Shown here: one piece after another, positions 23,177 to 37,200 of the stretch
How positions within the stretch are numbered: the stretch's first letter is position 1
Layout of the letters: every line of letters begins with the position of its first letter
NCBI RefSeq assembly: GCF_910592395.1
Contig: NC_088310.1
Coordinates: 24,941,491-25,005,490, forward strand
Origin: Lineus longissimus
Lineage: Eukaryota; Nemertea; Pilidiophora; Heteronemertea; Lineidae
Reading direction: 5' to 3'
DNA: 64,000 nucleotides
Made by a program: the position numbers and the translations under genes
Notes under the pieces: model-generated
The model's database searches: none
What the model was told of the DNA's origin: nothing
Seen by the model: the letters and a program-made list of their open reading frames with translations, nothing else

Positions 23177-24845
23177 AGACGTCGTGTCATTGTTGGAGGC
23201 AGGTAGGCCTGGCCTCCGCCCCGGCGAGTGAGACCGTAGTATAGATGGCCAACGGCAGGGGTTCCAGGAAAGTTTTTGATAGACCGAAGACCCATGCAAA
23301 CTAACCCACTGCAGCGCCATCTAGTACATGTAGAAGGAAACTCCGCCATTTGTTGTCATGTAAAAAGTTTTCCTTCTAAAACACCGATTTTTCGCCCAGA
23401 ATGGGTTGAATTTGAACTTTTGGAGATTACAGACAAAAATAAGAATCAAAGGCAAGGGCTTCATGCTACATATCATTTAAGTTCTCTGTCTGTGTTGTCT
23501 TTTATAAGCCTTATAATTGTTGATTGACAATCTCCATTTTCCAAGAAGAAACGAAAACGCATTAGCACCATGCATTGTTGTATGTACACTGTATACATGC
23601 ATGCAATACGGTGAAACAGTACATGCAGAATGAGAATGAGCATGATGAGAGAGTAAATGAAGTTCGGCCCAATGAGGAAGGGAATTCGGGTAACCCCCCT
23701 GGCTTGAGCTTGTAGTCATAGATGGCACAGACCACAGTAAGCACGGACGGTACTGTCGGTCTTGACACTAATGACAGTGACTAGACGGTGTATACCTACC
23801 TGTCCCAGGGGCGCCGGGGCCTCACTCTCAGTGGAAAAAGGCTGTACCACGGCACAGGCACAGGAAGTTGTAGCCTAGATTGTATTGTGGCAGTTTGGGG
23901 GCTGTAGGTACCAAGGAGGATTGGGGACTGAAGGCTCCTTGCCTTGGCCGGCTTATCACATGTAGGCCTATTGGTTACGAGGCCTGGACATTGTTAATTC
24001 AAACAGCATGGAATGGGTGATTTCATGTGTGGGCTTGAAGGATTGAAGGCAGGGAGGGATAAACAACATAATAATCTATCTTAGTATCTCTGTAAACTAA
24101 ACGTTAAAAAAAGTAAAATTCGGTAATTGAAGGAGTTGTCTTGGTGACTTTGACCTTTAATGTATGGTACATTTATCAATCACTCTCGACAAATAACATT
24201 GTTAGCCTTCATGAATCTATTTGTGGTTTTGAGTTTTAATTTCACATCTAGTTTACCCAGATTTACCACACGTGATGTGTAGTGTCATCCATAGGAATTC
24301 AGGTCAACTAAGATTGCCAACAAGCTGTTCAACCTGTACCCACAATACTAATGAGTACCAGTACTATTGGTAAGCAGATTCCATTTCTAACTGTAACATA
24401 ATCTGCCCAGGTCACAAACTGAATTCCAAATATGTGAAGGATCTGCACACTTTTAGAAAATATTGCCTAAGTCCACTTAGGTGACCTGAACGAGCTTGTG
24501 AAGAGAAAGTGATGGCTGCTCTCTCATGACAAGTGCTTTGTTATGCTGGTTATTCTTCCCAGCTCTTATTTTTCTTGAAAAATCCTGGTAATTTAAAAGG
24601 TCTTAAATCTAATCATTGTGTTTCATGTTGATGGAGGTCAATACGATATTAATGCAGAGGATATGTGATGTGTCGATTGTTTTCAAATATTGATCATTTC
24701 TTCTAATTCTGTAAATTACCACCATTTGACTACCTTGATTTGACGGGACAAGAGTCGATTTAGGTCATCTTGGTGCCAGTCACTTAGATCACTTCAGGCA
24801 CCCAATGTGCACAAATCTATTGATTACACAATGATTATGATACCC

Positions 24846-25079
24846 GGTAGGTCTCGAACAATGTTTTTGGACAGTGATTTAGGTGAACTGGTAGTTGTAA
24901 GGTTAGAAAGTTTATCAGAGAAAAGTGCAATAGCCATTTGAATGACTCTTCTCGACACCTGAGGTAGGTCTCAAAAGATGTTTTTGGACAATGATTTATT
25001 TAGGTAACTTGTATGGTAGTGGTAAGGTCAGAAAGTTTATCAGAGAAAAGTGGCAATAGCTCTTCTTGACACCTGAGGT
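24846..25079 (+). repeat. Two tandem copies of a ~117-bp unit
   Basis: GGTAGGTCTC starts both copies (24846 and 24963). They share TGTTTTTGGACA, AGAAAGTTTATCAGAGAAAA and CGACACCTGAGGT or near matches, with scattered substitutions and small indels. It is an older tandem duplication with no coding content. Confidence 0.85.
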
Positions 25080-26020
25080 GATATTCACGGGTAAATTATG
25101 AGGCACCTCTGTAAACAATGAATTTGTCTGAGGGCTGGTCTGCCCCATTGCACTAGACTGAAGGTTTTTAATTTTGGTCATCATTTAGGGAAATGTAGCA
25201 GGGGGAGCTATTCTTAATCCTCTTTGGTCAGAGGGGACCAAATGCATCTCCTTGAAGAACACATTTCTCACTTGCAGTGAAACCCTTTGCCTGAGGGGTC
25301 TTTCAATCATCTGGGTTAGCAAACCTGACTTAGTCACAGACCAATATCACTCAGGTCTTGAGTGAAAATGTTTATTTTACTTATTCACTTGTGTATCTGA
25401 CAAGATTGAAGATGGGTTGGCACCACACAGAAAAGACACATAATTGATTATAACACTTAAATAGTCTGAGTGCCTAACCTAATTGACCCAAATGATTGTC
25501 AGAATGGCTGACATGCAATGATTTGGGAATATCCTACATATTTCTCACTAATGTTATGATGGTCCATTCCTCAGTTATTGGACAGGTATTTGCTCAACAA
25601 TCCCACAAATGTTCTAAAGCTTCTCGACATGTTTGATTTATGTTCATGCAATTAAACAGATGAATCAGAAGGAGTTATGTTGTTGTATAAGGTCAGATGT
25701 TCAACATGGTATTAAACATGTATTTATTATCATTGACAGTCATGTCAGTCGTCCTTAAAAAAGTGCAGCAAACTGTTATTCAAATGTTTTCGATCATGTA
25801 CACATTGTCAGGTGTTCGGTATGAATTACTGTCAACACTAACAAGTTCATAATTCATTGAAACAACGTGTAGCTTACAAATCTTATATGCTGGATTTTTG
25901 TGTAGTGTAGTGTAGTGTTGTCTGTCTTGCATTTTCCATTTGTTTACTCCACAAATAATTTGTACAATTCACTCTTTCAGTAATATGTTGCAGTATGTTC
26001 TTCCAAAATGAGCCGCCACA

Positions 26021-29000
26021 ATGCACAAGGCACTCAGCACATCAAGACTTTCACTGTCTGGTCCAATCCTCAATAAGAAGGTCACGGTCACTCTCTTGTC
26101 TGGAGAAGAACTACAGCTAGTCACTGATGTAAGTACAAAATATTCAATTCACGCGGTCATTACTTTTTACATACATTTCCCCATCTTAAGTGAGTAAATC
26201 ATTTGAATGTTTGCTTCTTAGGCCTTGAACACAAACCCCTAGGACATATTCCACTCTTTGGCTGAATTACGGTACGATATTTGGGACTTTTATTGTCAAC
26301 CTCAGTACCAGGACATATATTGTTTTTTGTGAATGGAAATAGCAAAACTCCCTTTCTTTCTTTCAGAGCAAGGCTAAGGTGCAGCATTTATTTGACCAGG
26401 TCTGTCAACACTTGAGCCTAAGGGAGACTCAGTACTTTGGACTGGCTGTCAGAAATGGTACGTATACAAGGACATGCATACATCTCTGTGTGTTTGTGCA
26501 CTGCTCTCTACCTGTCATAGGCTGAATTGATCAGTAGTCTTATATTTAAATCTAACCCTCAGTCGGCCTTGTCAAGGAAGTTTATTGTGTACATTGTAAT
26601 ACATTATCATATAATTGTTTTTAGATGGTGAATTCTGGTTCCTCGACCTGGTCAACAAGATCAGCAAGTATGCACCAAAAGCATGGAAGGGCAAGAGAGG
26701 AGATGTAAGTATATTGAACAAGCAAATTATCTCACTGGCATACTAAGTAACATCTTAAGATATATTATGATAAAGCCAGTTATTGTGTTGAGGACTTTTA
26801 ATGAAGCCTTGGTAATGGCTGAAAAATTCTAAGTGAACCTTCAAAGACATTTGAAGTATTCTAGAACACTTGCTTCGGTCAAAATTGTAGCTGTCCCTGT
26901 GATTAATTTTCTTTCTTTGTTTCAGGGGTGTGACGGTGTGGGCAGACCTCTACTTAAACTCTACCTCAGAGTGCAGTACTTCATTTACTTCAGGCTTTTG
27001 AGGTATGCTTGAAAAGGTTTTAAAACTCTGAACGAGCATGTAGTGGAGACAATACTCTTCTCCTCAGACAGTGATTTACTTTTGCATGTATCATGTTGAT
27101 ACATAAAGATATTGTGCCAACATTCAAGATCCTGACTTAGCACCAAATTGGTCCTGACCTATATATTTTGTACCCACTATTGTTGAATGCAACACTAAAC
27201 AGAAATTTTGCCGTTGAACATACAATTACAAACCGATTCACAGCTTGATTTCATGTTCTTGTTCCAGAGAGAAGGTCACCCGCCATCTCTACTATCTGCA
27301 ACTTGTAGAGAATGTGCTGACATACAACCAGTCGACAACCCTCGAGAAATGTTTCCAGCTGGCGGCCTACGCTCTCCAGGCCAATCTCGGCAGCTACACG
27401 CCAGGAAAACACACGGGACATTATTTCCAGGCCAAGAAATATCTACCAGCATGGGTAAGATAGTTATTTGAAAACATTAATGTGAAAGGTTTGAGGAAGA
27501 AATATAAATCCCTTCTTTGAATTTTATTTTTTAAAACTTAGGGAGTGCAAACATTTTAAACTTTTTGGTTGTATCATTGGAAAATGCACCCATTCATGGA
27601 AATAATTGGTTGAAAAAACTGACGTTTTTGGGAACATCTAGGACCGCAAAAACAAAGGGGTTAACACTATGCATTTCTTCATTTCAGGTCATTGCCGAAA
27701 GAGGAGAAAAGTACATCATCCTAAACTTGTCCCTAATGCACAAAGATTTACGTGGCGTCTCAAAGGTCCAGGCGGAGCTGAATTTTATCAAGGAAGCATC
27801 TGCACCCCCAATGTCACACAATATGCTGTTATATCGGTTGAAAAAGAAAAAGAGTGAGCGAAAACCATCGCTATGGATTAGTATATGTCCAACTGGATTA
27901 GAGATTTATGAGGATGTTCCAAGCAGTTTCAAAAATGAACTGTCAGTATTTGAATGGGGAGCCATTGGAAGACTTCAATATAATGTAAGTATTTGGTAAG
28001 GAATATGCCTAGTGTGATTGCATTGTGGTTTTAAAGGTACCCGCCTTTGGAATTAGATTTTTCTTTCACTGCTATTGGTTGTCTCACCAAAGATTGTGAT
28101 GGTGGAGCTGAAATTTTGACCAAAACCGAGGTGGCAGGCGAAAAGACAGCTCAACCCTAGCAGTGTTTTGTGAGACAACCAATACCGACAGAACTTGATA
28201 TATCTAAGACAGAATTTAGATCTTTTAACTGATTCTGGATGCATGCTATAGTGTATTAATTCATGCAATTTGTTTCCAGAAAAAGAAGTTTGAGATTCAG
28301 ATGGAGAATCCCCCTCATGGGCGCAAGTTTACTTACTACACGACTAGTCATGATTACTCCGGCCACTTACTTTGGTTGTGCCAGAAGACACATGCCTTAC
28401 AAATGGCACTGCAGGCAACCGTCAGTGAGAGCAAAAGACAGGAGGAAGAAGGTAAGATGAGTATCTGATGTGTTCTGGTTGTGTTGTTGACTCTGAAACA
28501 GGAGGTCATGTGTTCGAATCCCTGCAGCCAAGTGCAAATTTCCATTTTAGAGTTGATAGTCAGATTGCACTCTTCGTGAATCAGATAGTCCTGGCACTCA
28601 ACAAACACTCAGTGCAGCAAAAACAGTAGAATTGAATTATTCATCCTTCATTTCAGAGAGGAGACACTATCGTGAGTCTTATATCTACAGCGATGAGATG
28701 GACCTGGCTTTGGAGCAGCAGAACGATAAAACGTCCGACCGAGATAAACGAATCTCACTTATCAGCAAAACAAGCTCGGTCACGACTTCTGGCATCGCTA
28801 GTGAAAAGATGCAGGCTAGTCTAGACAGTGATAGTAAGTGTTTGATAACAGAAACGTTTACATAAGGTGACTGAATGAGGCTTTGCACTTGTCAATGCTG
28901 GAGCATCTGTGAAATGGATTGAAGCAAAAAAGGACAAAACTCTTTCTGTCGCAATGAACATTTGGGTGAGATACCAGATCGGTTTCTGCAGCTTAAACTT

Positions 29001-32000
29001 GAAACCCTATTTTGGTGATTTGATCGGGTGTTCATACAGCTGTTGTGAGTGCTTTTTATGGATGATAGCAATTCAATGATAGGTGGAGGGGGAGGGGCTC
29101 ATCACCATATTGCACAATGACACTATCAGTCATGGGATGGCAGGCTGTTTCATTTTCACCAATATTCATATGTTTGTCTTCCCTCTCCTTCTCTTTCACT
29201 GCTTAGCAAGGAGATTCTCCTCTTTTATTCTCTCCTGCTGCAGATAAGAGGTTTGAAATAGTTCTCTGTTAGTGTCGATCCCTTTCTCTCATTTTTGCTT
29301 GGCTTCATAACATTGTCAATGTTTTGCCTAGACATGCCTGCTTTTATCAATGCTTTTGTTGGATGTGGGGTTTTATTTTCCAACCTTTTCAAGAAAAGTT
29401 GTGCTTGTAGTAGGATTGATGACTTGTATGCTGTGCCTTTTTGTGTGTTTTTTACCCGAAAGCCGTTTCCAGAATCTTTTCTATAATAAGCCTAACCATT
29501 CATATAACTGATAAGTCAATGTTTTCCTTGTTTACTATCTTGCAGATGGCGATGATGGCCTGAGTATCAAGAATCCGCCTTCAGAGACAGCTGTTGGTTT
29601 TTCCGAGAGCAGTGGAACTTCTTCCCTGAGTCGACAACTGGGCTCTGTAAGCCTGGAGAAAAAGTCTTACGCATTATCAGAAAGTGCTTTCAGAGAGCTT
29701 CTAAGTAATCGAACGGAGGGAGGAGGGCTTGATGAGTTGCAACCCAGTGGTAAACAGGAGTCGCGTGAACCGTCCAGTGATGATACAGTTACTACTGCAC
29801 CCGTCCTTGCTCCTTCGGCTATTCCTAAACTGCAGCCTGTCCCGCCGGTGCAAACTGTCCACAAAGAGGCTCACTCTGCCCCAGCATCAATGGATATACT
29901 CTCCGCCTCTTCAATGAGATTTGACGACGACTTTGGGGTTCCTAATTCAACTGTGCGTCATGCTACAGCTAAATCTGTAGGTGGTGTACAGGAGGCGCCA
30001 TCTGTGTTGACGGGGAATTACAATGATGTGGTAGACATGTTTGACATGATTGGGGAAGGAATGAATGTTCCGGTGTCTGAACAGGAAATTGCAAGTTGTG
30101 ATAAAGTGGTTGAACCAAAAAGTGTTTCATGTGAAGTGATATGGACTAACAGCCGCAGTGCTGCAGTTCATTCAACAAGCTTATCCCATGCCTCGTCAGG
30201 GAGCCAAGCTACATCAGTAAAATCTCTTGGGCACCAGCCTAGTTTTGAAAGTTCTACGATTCCACGAAAGTTGTCCCATCAGCATTCTCTACCTCAGCCT
30301 GCCAGAAGTTATGACAGTTTGTTGCAGACAACAGTGAATGTACCTCGCTTTGAATCAAACAGCTGTTTATTTCATGGTTCTCAAGGGTTTGTGGACTACA
30401 ACAACCCAACCCATAATGACAACATGGGATATTTCAATGACAGTTCGAACAACTTGTATTCCTATGTTCCTGTCTGCATGGAAAATGGGATGAACAATGT
30501 GGATGAGCATTCTGTGACTCAATTTAATGTCCCGCAGGTTGCCCAAGCAGGGGCATCAATTGTTGGAACACCATTCAGTATTCAATCCGATAGCATCCAT
30601 TCTTCCCTGGCTGTGTCACAGACTATTGGAGCTAAGCCTCCTTCCCATCCTCATGAATCAAATGAAAGGACGATTCCTCAACTTGTGGGTCAACCGTTTA
30701 CAATTCAGTCGGAGCCTGTTCATTCTGCTCTTGCCGTGTCACAGTCTACCGGCCACAGAATGCAGGCTGGCCCTGGACAGCCAATGCAGGGGCAAGTTAT
30801 TGTTGGGCAGCCGATGCAGGCACAGGTGGTTGCTGGGCAGACCATGAAGGCTGTTTCTGGGCAACCTATGCAGGCAGTCCATGGGCAATCACCTCAGATG
30901 CAGGGACAACCAATGCAGATGGTGCATAGTCAGCCAATGCAGACTCTACAAAGACAACAGATGCAACCTTTACAAGTGCAACAAAAGCAGGTGCAGACTT
31001 TGCAAGGTCAGCACATGCAGACTTTCCAAGCTGACCCAATGGCTCTGCAAGGTGAGCAGATGACATTCCAAGGTCAGCAGATGCCAACTTTTCAAGGTCA
31101 GCAGATGAATTTACAGGGTCCGCAGATGCAGACTTATCAGGGACGGCCAATGCAGATCTTTCAAGATCAGCAGATACAGAATTATCAAGGCCAACAGGTG
31201 CAAACTTTGCAAGGTCAGCAGGTGCAGATGATATCAGGTCTGCCTGGGCAAAATCTGCCGTCTGTTCATGGACAACAATACATTGTGAACTCTGAAAATC
31301 ACCACATGCCACAGGATATAAACGTACAGTATCATTACAATGCACAAAACTTTGATGGTGTCGGTGTAACTCATGATCAATTCAATGGACCATATGCATT
31401 CCAACAAGACAGCGTCCATGCCCCACAGCCTGTTATGAGGCAGCCCCCACAGCCTGTCATTAGGCCGCGGCCCGATTATCTTCGGCATTACGTTAACGAG
31501 GAAATGTTCAAGGACATCAGTGCCCAGAAGAAGAAACGTCTAAGTGCTGGTGATCTTATTAGCGGTGTTCTGCCTAACATTCAGACCAATAACTTCAGTA
31601 AAAGTACGGAAGAACTCTCCATTAAGAGTAAGAAACCGTCTGTGACTAAGGCATATTCATTTGGTGACGAGAAACTCCATCCCGATCTGGAGAATCTGCG
31701 TAGTGTGTCCTCCGATACGTCATCTTTGCCTCTAATGACAGCATTGTGTAATGATAGGACCTTATTTGACATTAGAACGGATACAGTACGCGAACATCCA
31801 AAAGAAATGAAGGAACTTCAACAAGAAGAGGAAGTTGTACTCCGGCAAAAGGTGGATCCAAAAAATCAAGTCCCAGAACAACGTCATTCGTCGTTGTGTT
31901 CAGTCGATACTGACTATTCTCAAGATACTATGCTGTCCATGAGTAGCTCCATCCAACAGACGAGTTCCGATGATGTGTCACTCTCGTCTGTTATATCCGG

Positions 32001-32112
32001 CCCGTTCGCAGTGAAAGATGGTAACCGAGTGTCGTTGTGTTCGGACAAATCTGACCTCCTGCAGCATGTTGGTGTTCAGAGCCAGAATGGGCAGCTGATT
32101 ACGATATCATAA
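26021..32112 (+). CDS. FRMD6: FERM-domain protein of the FRMD6 (Willin)/Expanded family
   Basis: Nine coding exons: 26021-26128, 26367-26457, 26625-26704, 26926-27002, 27268-27454, 27688-27984, 28280-28451, 28657-28833, 29546-32112. They total 3756 nt (1251 residues), all GT-AG and phase-consistent. Residues about 20-340 form a three-lobed FERM domain. Diagnostic FRMD6-like blocks are KYAPKAWK, LRVQYF, YALQANLGSYTPGKHTGHYF, YLPAWV and, after the FERM domain, HYRESYIYSDEMDLALEQ. FRMD6 and Expanded act at the apical membrane upstream of Hippo/Warts signalling; that role is inferred by family. The tail is much longer than in vertebrate FRMD6 and is Ser-rich, with a Met/Gln/Pro/Gly-rich repeat region at about 802-975. 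I see no PPxY motif such as fly Expanded uses to bind Yorkie. The start ATG follows an in-frame stop (26009) and upstream ATGs; the exon's acceptor is at 25980, so a 5'UTR exon lies upstream. Confidence 0.9.
28073..28184. repeat. 15-bp inverted repeat spaced by 82 bp (possible MITE remnant)
   Basis: TATTGGTTGTCTCAC (28073-28087) is the exact complement of 28170-28184. It lies in an intron of the FERM gene, between the exons ending 27984 and starting 28280. No clear target duplication is seen. Confidence 0.75.
30770..31260 (+). repeat. Met/Gln-rich coding repeat in the FERM gene
   Basis: About 25 degenerate copies of a five- to eight-codon unit, of the type GQPMQ or LQGQQMQ, encode a low-complexity stretch of about 170 residues. 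It looks like an expanded polyglutamine-type interaction or condensation segment. It lies wholly inside the last coding exon. Confidence 0.85.
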
Positions 32113-34256
32113 AGATTCTGCGACAGCACATTATACAAAATTCATTTTGTCAGTTCGGTTTTGACCAAGTATCAAGCGATCAGATGTCTCAAAGTCGCTG
32201 GTGCATGTTGTAATTGAGATCTGTTGTCTTAAAAACATGTTTAACACATCATGTTTATCCGGCCAATTTGAAGCTGGCAGTATTTTCAAGTATTCATTTT
32301 AAAAGTAAAAACTATGTACTTGTGTGCACGTACACCTGTGAGCCAATAGGTGTTGATGTAGAAAGTGAGCCTGTACATTTTGTATTTTTATGTATGTAAT
32401 ACATGAAAGTATTATGTTGCCTGTGGATTTTCAGAATGCATATTTGGGAAATCGGGTACACTGTTTGCACTGTTTTGTCAATTTGTGTTAGAATAACAAC
32501 TCAAATCAAAATGCTTGAAGTGAAACAGAAGATGTTCGTCTGACTTTTGTCAGTGGGAACATGTATTGCAAAATTTTAACACTGGAGAAGAGCATGTTTT
32601 TCTTCACTTATATATCCGTCCTCCTCATTTATTTTGCTGATTTGACTGTGGCATTTCCAGTTGTGGTTGGCAGGAAATAGAACTAGTACCGATACTAGTC
32701 TTTGCAGCCATGTGTTTTATCCTGTTGACTTCAGAAGTGGTGCTGCAGCCAATTGGTATACAGCTGAAAATGAAGATCAGTTACAAAAATGTTTCTTGCA
32801 CCTGGATCAGTTTGTGAAGCACTCTGAGTAACCCTCTATATCTTTTCTTCTTATTTTTCGTGTATTCATTCTCATGGGGGTAATCTTCTCTTCAGAATAT
32901 TTCCAGATTTGTGAGAATGTATTATAAGACCAAGAGAGGCCAATACATGTAAGAGATGTGCTTGTTTAAAAGGAACTTTAAGGCAAGGATTTTCCCACCG
33001 TAATATTCCATTTCGATATTTTCGTAACTCGATTGTTTCCTTGAAGAATATTTTAGAGGGACAAAAAAGTGTTACAATGATTTATACTGTACAACTGTCT
33101 TCATGTCTCTGATCACATTGCTGTAACATATTTGTGGGTGAATTATATCAGTATGTGTAGGTACGTGTGCTGTAAATTACAGATGTAGGGTGGATGCATA
33201 TGACCATGTTAATACATGAAGTAGAAATCAAAAATTGAGAAAATGTGAATTGTTAGTAGATTTTAAGATTTTAACAGTAATTACCAAAATTATTTTTGAG
33301 ATTAATCCTGAAATGTAATCTGTTTTTAATCTTTTTTACTACGTTTAGCTGTACTAATGGCATGAAAATGTCACGCTTGCCAAGTTCATAGTCCTGTAAA
33401 AGTGTCATGGACATGGTCGTTCAATCCCATTTAAATGTTCAATTTGAATAGACAGTGAGTTGTCAAAACCAAGTTGTCCAGTGGTTTTGAGGTCATGTTC
33501 CGGCTTGACCTTTATTTTCATATAGGTACTTCTATGGACAGGCTTGGCCTTCTCATGTATCATTTCACATCATTGTTGTATAATAACTGTCATTTTAGCA
33601 TGTTTTCTGTGTATATAGAGAGAAATCAAAGCAACAGGTTTGCAATAGGGCAGGATCCAACCATACCAGCTTTTGGTGTGCAAGCATGTTGAAGTAGACT
33701 TTAGTATGTGTAGAAGATGAACTCTGTGATATGTTAATGTATATAGCTAATGCAATGCCTGTGGACCTGGTTAGTAGGACAGTTTCTGAGGCAATTTAAG
33801 AATATCAGCATCAGTTGGCTCCATTCAAAGATAGCCTTATGATTTTTAGATGAAAAATGCTAAGAATTATGCTGTGGTTTTGAGAAAATGCATGCTAGCA
33901 CTGATAATGTGCATTTCACTTGACCGTTTTCTATTGATGCTGCAAATCAACCTGGAGAGAGTACCACATATGTTGTTTCTAAAGGGTTTGAATTACTTTT
34001 CCCTGAAAACTATGGAACAGACAGACTGTGTTAATTTTTGGGAGAGAAATTGCATTTACAGACTGTTAATAGCAATAATGCTGTGGTTTATCACAAATTA
34101 AAATAGGGCCTAGTTGTTAAAGGAGTACGTAGTGTCCCAAGATAATTCTGGGTCGGCACTTCTGATATTCATGAAGTTTCAGGACAGTGGGACTGTTACT
34201 TCTTGGGTGAATCAAAAGACACTCCTCCTTTAAAAGTACTTTTATATGTCAATAAA
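32113..34256 (+). other. 3'UTR of the FERM gene
   Basis: AT-rich, non-coding sequence follows the TAA at 32110-32112. AATAAA at 34251-34256 is a likely polyadenylation signal. Another AATAAA at 36472-36477 could serve a longer transcript. A TTAA-flanked MITE lies just before the first signal. Confidence 0.55.
34117..34233. mobile_element. Short MITE-like element with TTAAAGGAG termini
   Basis: TTAAAGGAG at 34117-34125 is mirrored by CTCCTTTAA at 34225-34233, and CCCAAG/CTTGGG gives further inner pairing. Its first 13 bases, TTAAAGGAGTACG, are identical to the left end of the MITE at 4462-4700, which suggests one family. It is 117 bp long and non-coding. Confidence 0.5.
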
Positions 34257-37200
34257 TGTATCTTTTAACAACATCTGTTTTGTGTTTGGATCAGTTTTAC
34301 GTGTATTTTATATCACTTCTCACTACATATTACATTTGATTAGATATTCTAATCATTCTAAGTAAGAAAGCAGTAGTAGATTGAATAGCGCATGTATAGT
34401 TTGACATGCAGTGTACATTATTTCTTTGTATATCTGTGCATATTATAAATGCACCTTGCTTTCGACATATTCCAACATATCAAACTAATTACATGTACCA
34501 TAATATCCACATCATTTTAACTTCTAACTTATCATTAGTAGGGTTACTACTCAAAGTGATCTTGTAGTCTTTCAAATATCTTATCGATTTCTATAAATTT
34601 TCTTTGATAAGGATAATCTAGTGTCTGTATTAACAGTTGCTGCAAATCCATCCACTATAAAACTGGTGAAGAAATTTGGTCAGTGTTGGTTACCAGGTTA
34701 TTGGGAAAAAATGATGAAAAATTTGTTTCCTGAAAATCCTTTAGTGTTGGACATTAAACTAACATGGCTGATGGCACCAATAAGTTCTTTTTTGACAGAA
34801 GTCAGAAGGGCATGTGTCACCAGTGGGTTGGGTAGTGGAAATTTCTTGAGTCCTGCACATGGCAAAGGAGTGGCCTGAGTCCCTGAAGAGCAAATTTCAA
34901 AATGCTTAGCACACACATGATGTGGGAATGATTTCTCCGTCCTGGTTCCAGCGATATCTTAATCTTCTGATTCTGTCAATCTTACTTTTGCTGAAATTAC
35001 ATGTCCTTTGATTTATAGTGTTAAAAATGCCATGTCTCAAGAGAAAACATTTCATTGAGAAAAAAAATTAACATAACTTGACCGTCATTTTTCTGGTTTC
35101 GATTACGGGCTGGTAAGATTATTCTTACCCTGAATATTTAACTGCAAGTCTCATGACAGAAGTCTATGATGCATACCAGGGTATGTAAATAGTGTGAAAA
35201 TGTAAAATTATGTACTTTGATTCACTCTTCACAATTCTACCTTTTGTGAAATGAAGAAATATTTTGTAAAGTTAAACGCACAAATTCATTTATTGCATAA
35301 TATTCCTATTGTACATGAAAATTGAAGTAATGCTTGGCATGTGGACTAGTAAATTGATGCCAAAATATTGCTATGTTTTCAACAAAAGTTTGTATCTTTA
35401 TTTTACAAGGACTTGACACGAATGCATTGTCTGTTAAGACTAAGAGTGCTCTTGCATCAAAAAGTATAGCATCATCCTCCATGATGAGGTTACACTATTA
35501 ATTCTTGTCAATGAAACCCCTGTCCACTTTATACATGTTATATTCATTTGATCTGACTTGTAATGTATAGTTATGCATATCATATATCTAACATTGTTTA
35601 GGCCCCAACATATTGTGTGAAATCTACTACTATACATTATTTAATTTTGAGTAGTTTTAAATCATATATGAAATCTTATTTTACCTTGTTACAGATACTG
35701 ACATGTTTCCTTCTGACAGGGTAAGAATAGATTATACTGTTTCAATATAATCCCGCCCATTGAGGGGTGTCTGTTACTCATAGACCTACTGTGAACCATG
35801 AAATTTTCAAGATACTAAAAGTTGGCGAATTTCCTTGTTTTGAATTGGGGAAAGACTAGATATTCAGTTTGCTGCCGAAAGTTAACTTTTTGCCATTTAT
35901 GAGTTAGCGCATAGCAGTGCGTTTGCAAAAATCACAAAAATAAACCACTCGTGAAAATTTTTCGGTTTCAAGTATATTATCAGGTTAAGGCATATTTTGT
36001 AGTACAGGCACCTCTCAACCAGCGTACATGTATCAACGAAGTATATTCCAACAGGAGGAATCCCCTTCAGAAAGCTCGCAATTCGAAGTTTGAAAGCGAA
36101 GGAATTCTGTATACATCACAACAGCTGTCAGTGAAGCTCACCACAAATGAATGATTTTTATCACTGCAACATGCGATATTTAGCACATGCAGCAAATCTT
36201 TGTCAAAACACGGTCATCACTGCGATAACACCAAACTTGTTTGATTTTATTGCAGACCACTGTAACCAGAGTATGACTGCAATAAAAGATAATTACTTGT
36301 CTGCAGCCTGTTTCTCGGTTTTGGTGGGCAAAGCTTTTCAAATCACCTCCTGTCATTGTGTTAACTATCATTATTCCCGCTTACTATCTGAGCTAATTCA
36401 CCATATCATTTGTTTTAGGAAATATACATGTTTATATACAGACTTTGTACACCTGTATGTATGTGTATGGAAATAAATTATTTTATGTATTTTGGTATAA
36501 AGATGAATCAAGTGTTTCTTTAAATTACTGATTTTGTTGTGTGAAACCGATTTGTGAGGTTGTGAAAGTTGCAGGACTGAATAATATAGTCTTGGCCGAT
36601 GTTTGGATATGACAGTAAGGGACAATGTCACAATCGAATTCTGATGGTCAGCTGTTGATCAAATGAAGCTAATCATTGTCACAGTCAGATTTCTGCCCTC
36701 AGCTGTAGGTCATGTTTGGGTGGATGTCATAATCAGATTCGAAGGAGCTGTACATCTGATGACATTCTTCTTACTGCTGTAGATCCAACCCCCTCCTCAA
36801 TAACAGGCAGTTTGTTAAAGGGACTTCGTGATCTCGAAGACTTGTGTCTAGATAATGAGTGTGGCCAATGTCTCAGTTGGATTCGATCTGATGAGATGGG
36901 ACAATTACACAATCCAGGTTATGAACATTGGCTTGGGGAACTGATCGGATATCTACAGACCTGATTTTTACATGTAATGGTTCTCAGATTCATGCCATTG
37001 TCTAAATCAAAACTTGTGAGCAGCTTGATCAAAATCTACGACTGGGTCTATCAGGTCTTCAGTATCTAGCTAGAGTAGTAGCTTATTGATATTGTTGTGA
37101 AGACTAAGCGTTTGCTCTTGCTAGCCTGCATTGTTATTGGCCTCACCACTCATGCCTTTGGCCAGGGATGTCCATCACCAGCTACTCGTCTTCAACACTT

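Larger units (their letters stand above)
17369..25980. other. Intergenic/intronic region without a supportable coding exon
   Basis: This 8.6-kb stretch separates the 5' end of the CBM48 gene from the first coding exon of the FERM gene. It probably holds 5'UTR exons and promoters of both, which are divergent. I found only repeats: the 31-bp minisatellite, a CAACTCGGCCT triplet, a duplicated 250-bp block and a 117-bp tandem duplication. Open frames here have no domain content or conserved splice pattern. Confidence 0.5.

Noticed and set aside
28490-28530. tRNA gene suggested by GTTCGAATCCC
   Set aside because: Only a B-box-like word is present; no acceptor, D or anticodon stems can be paired. 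At best a decayed tRNA-derived SINE.
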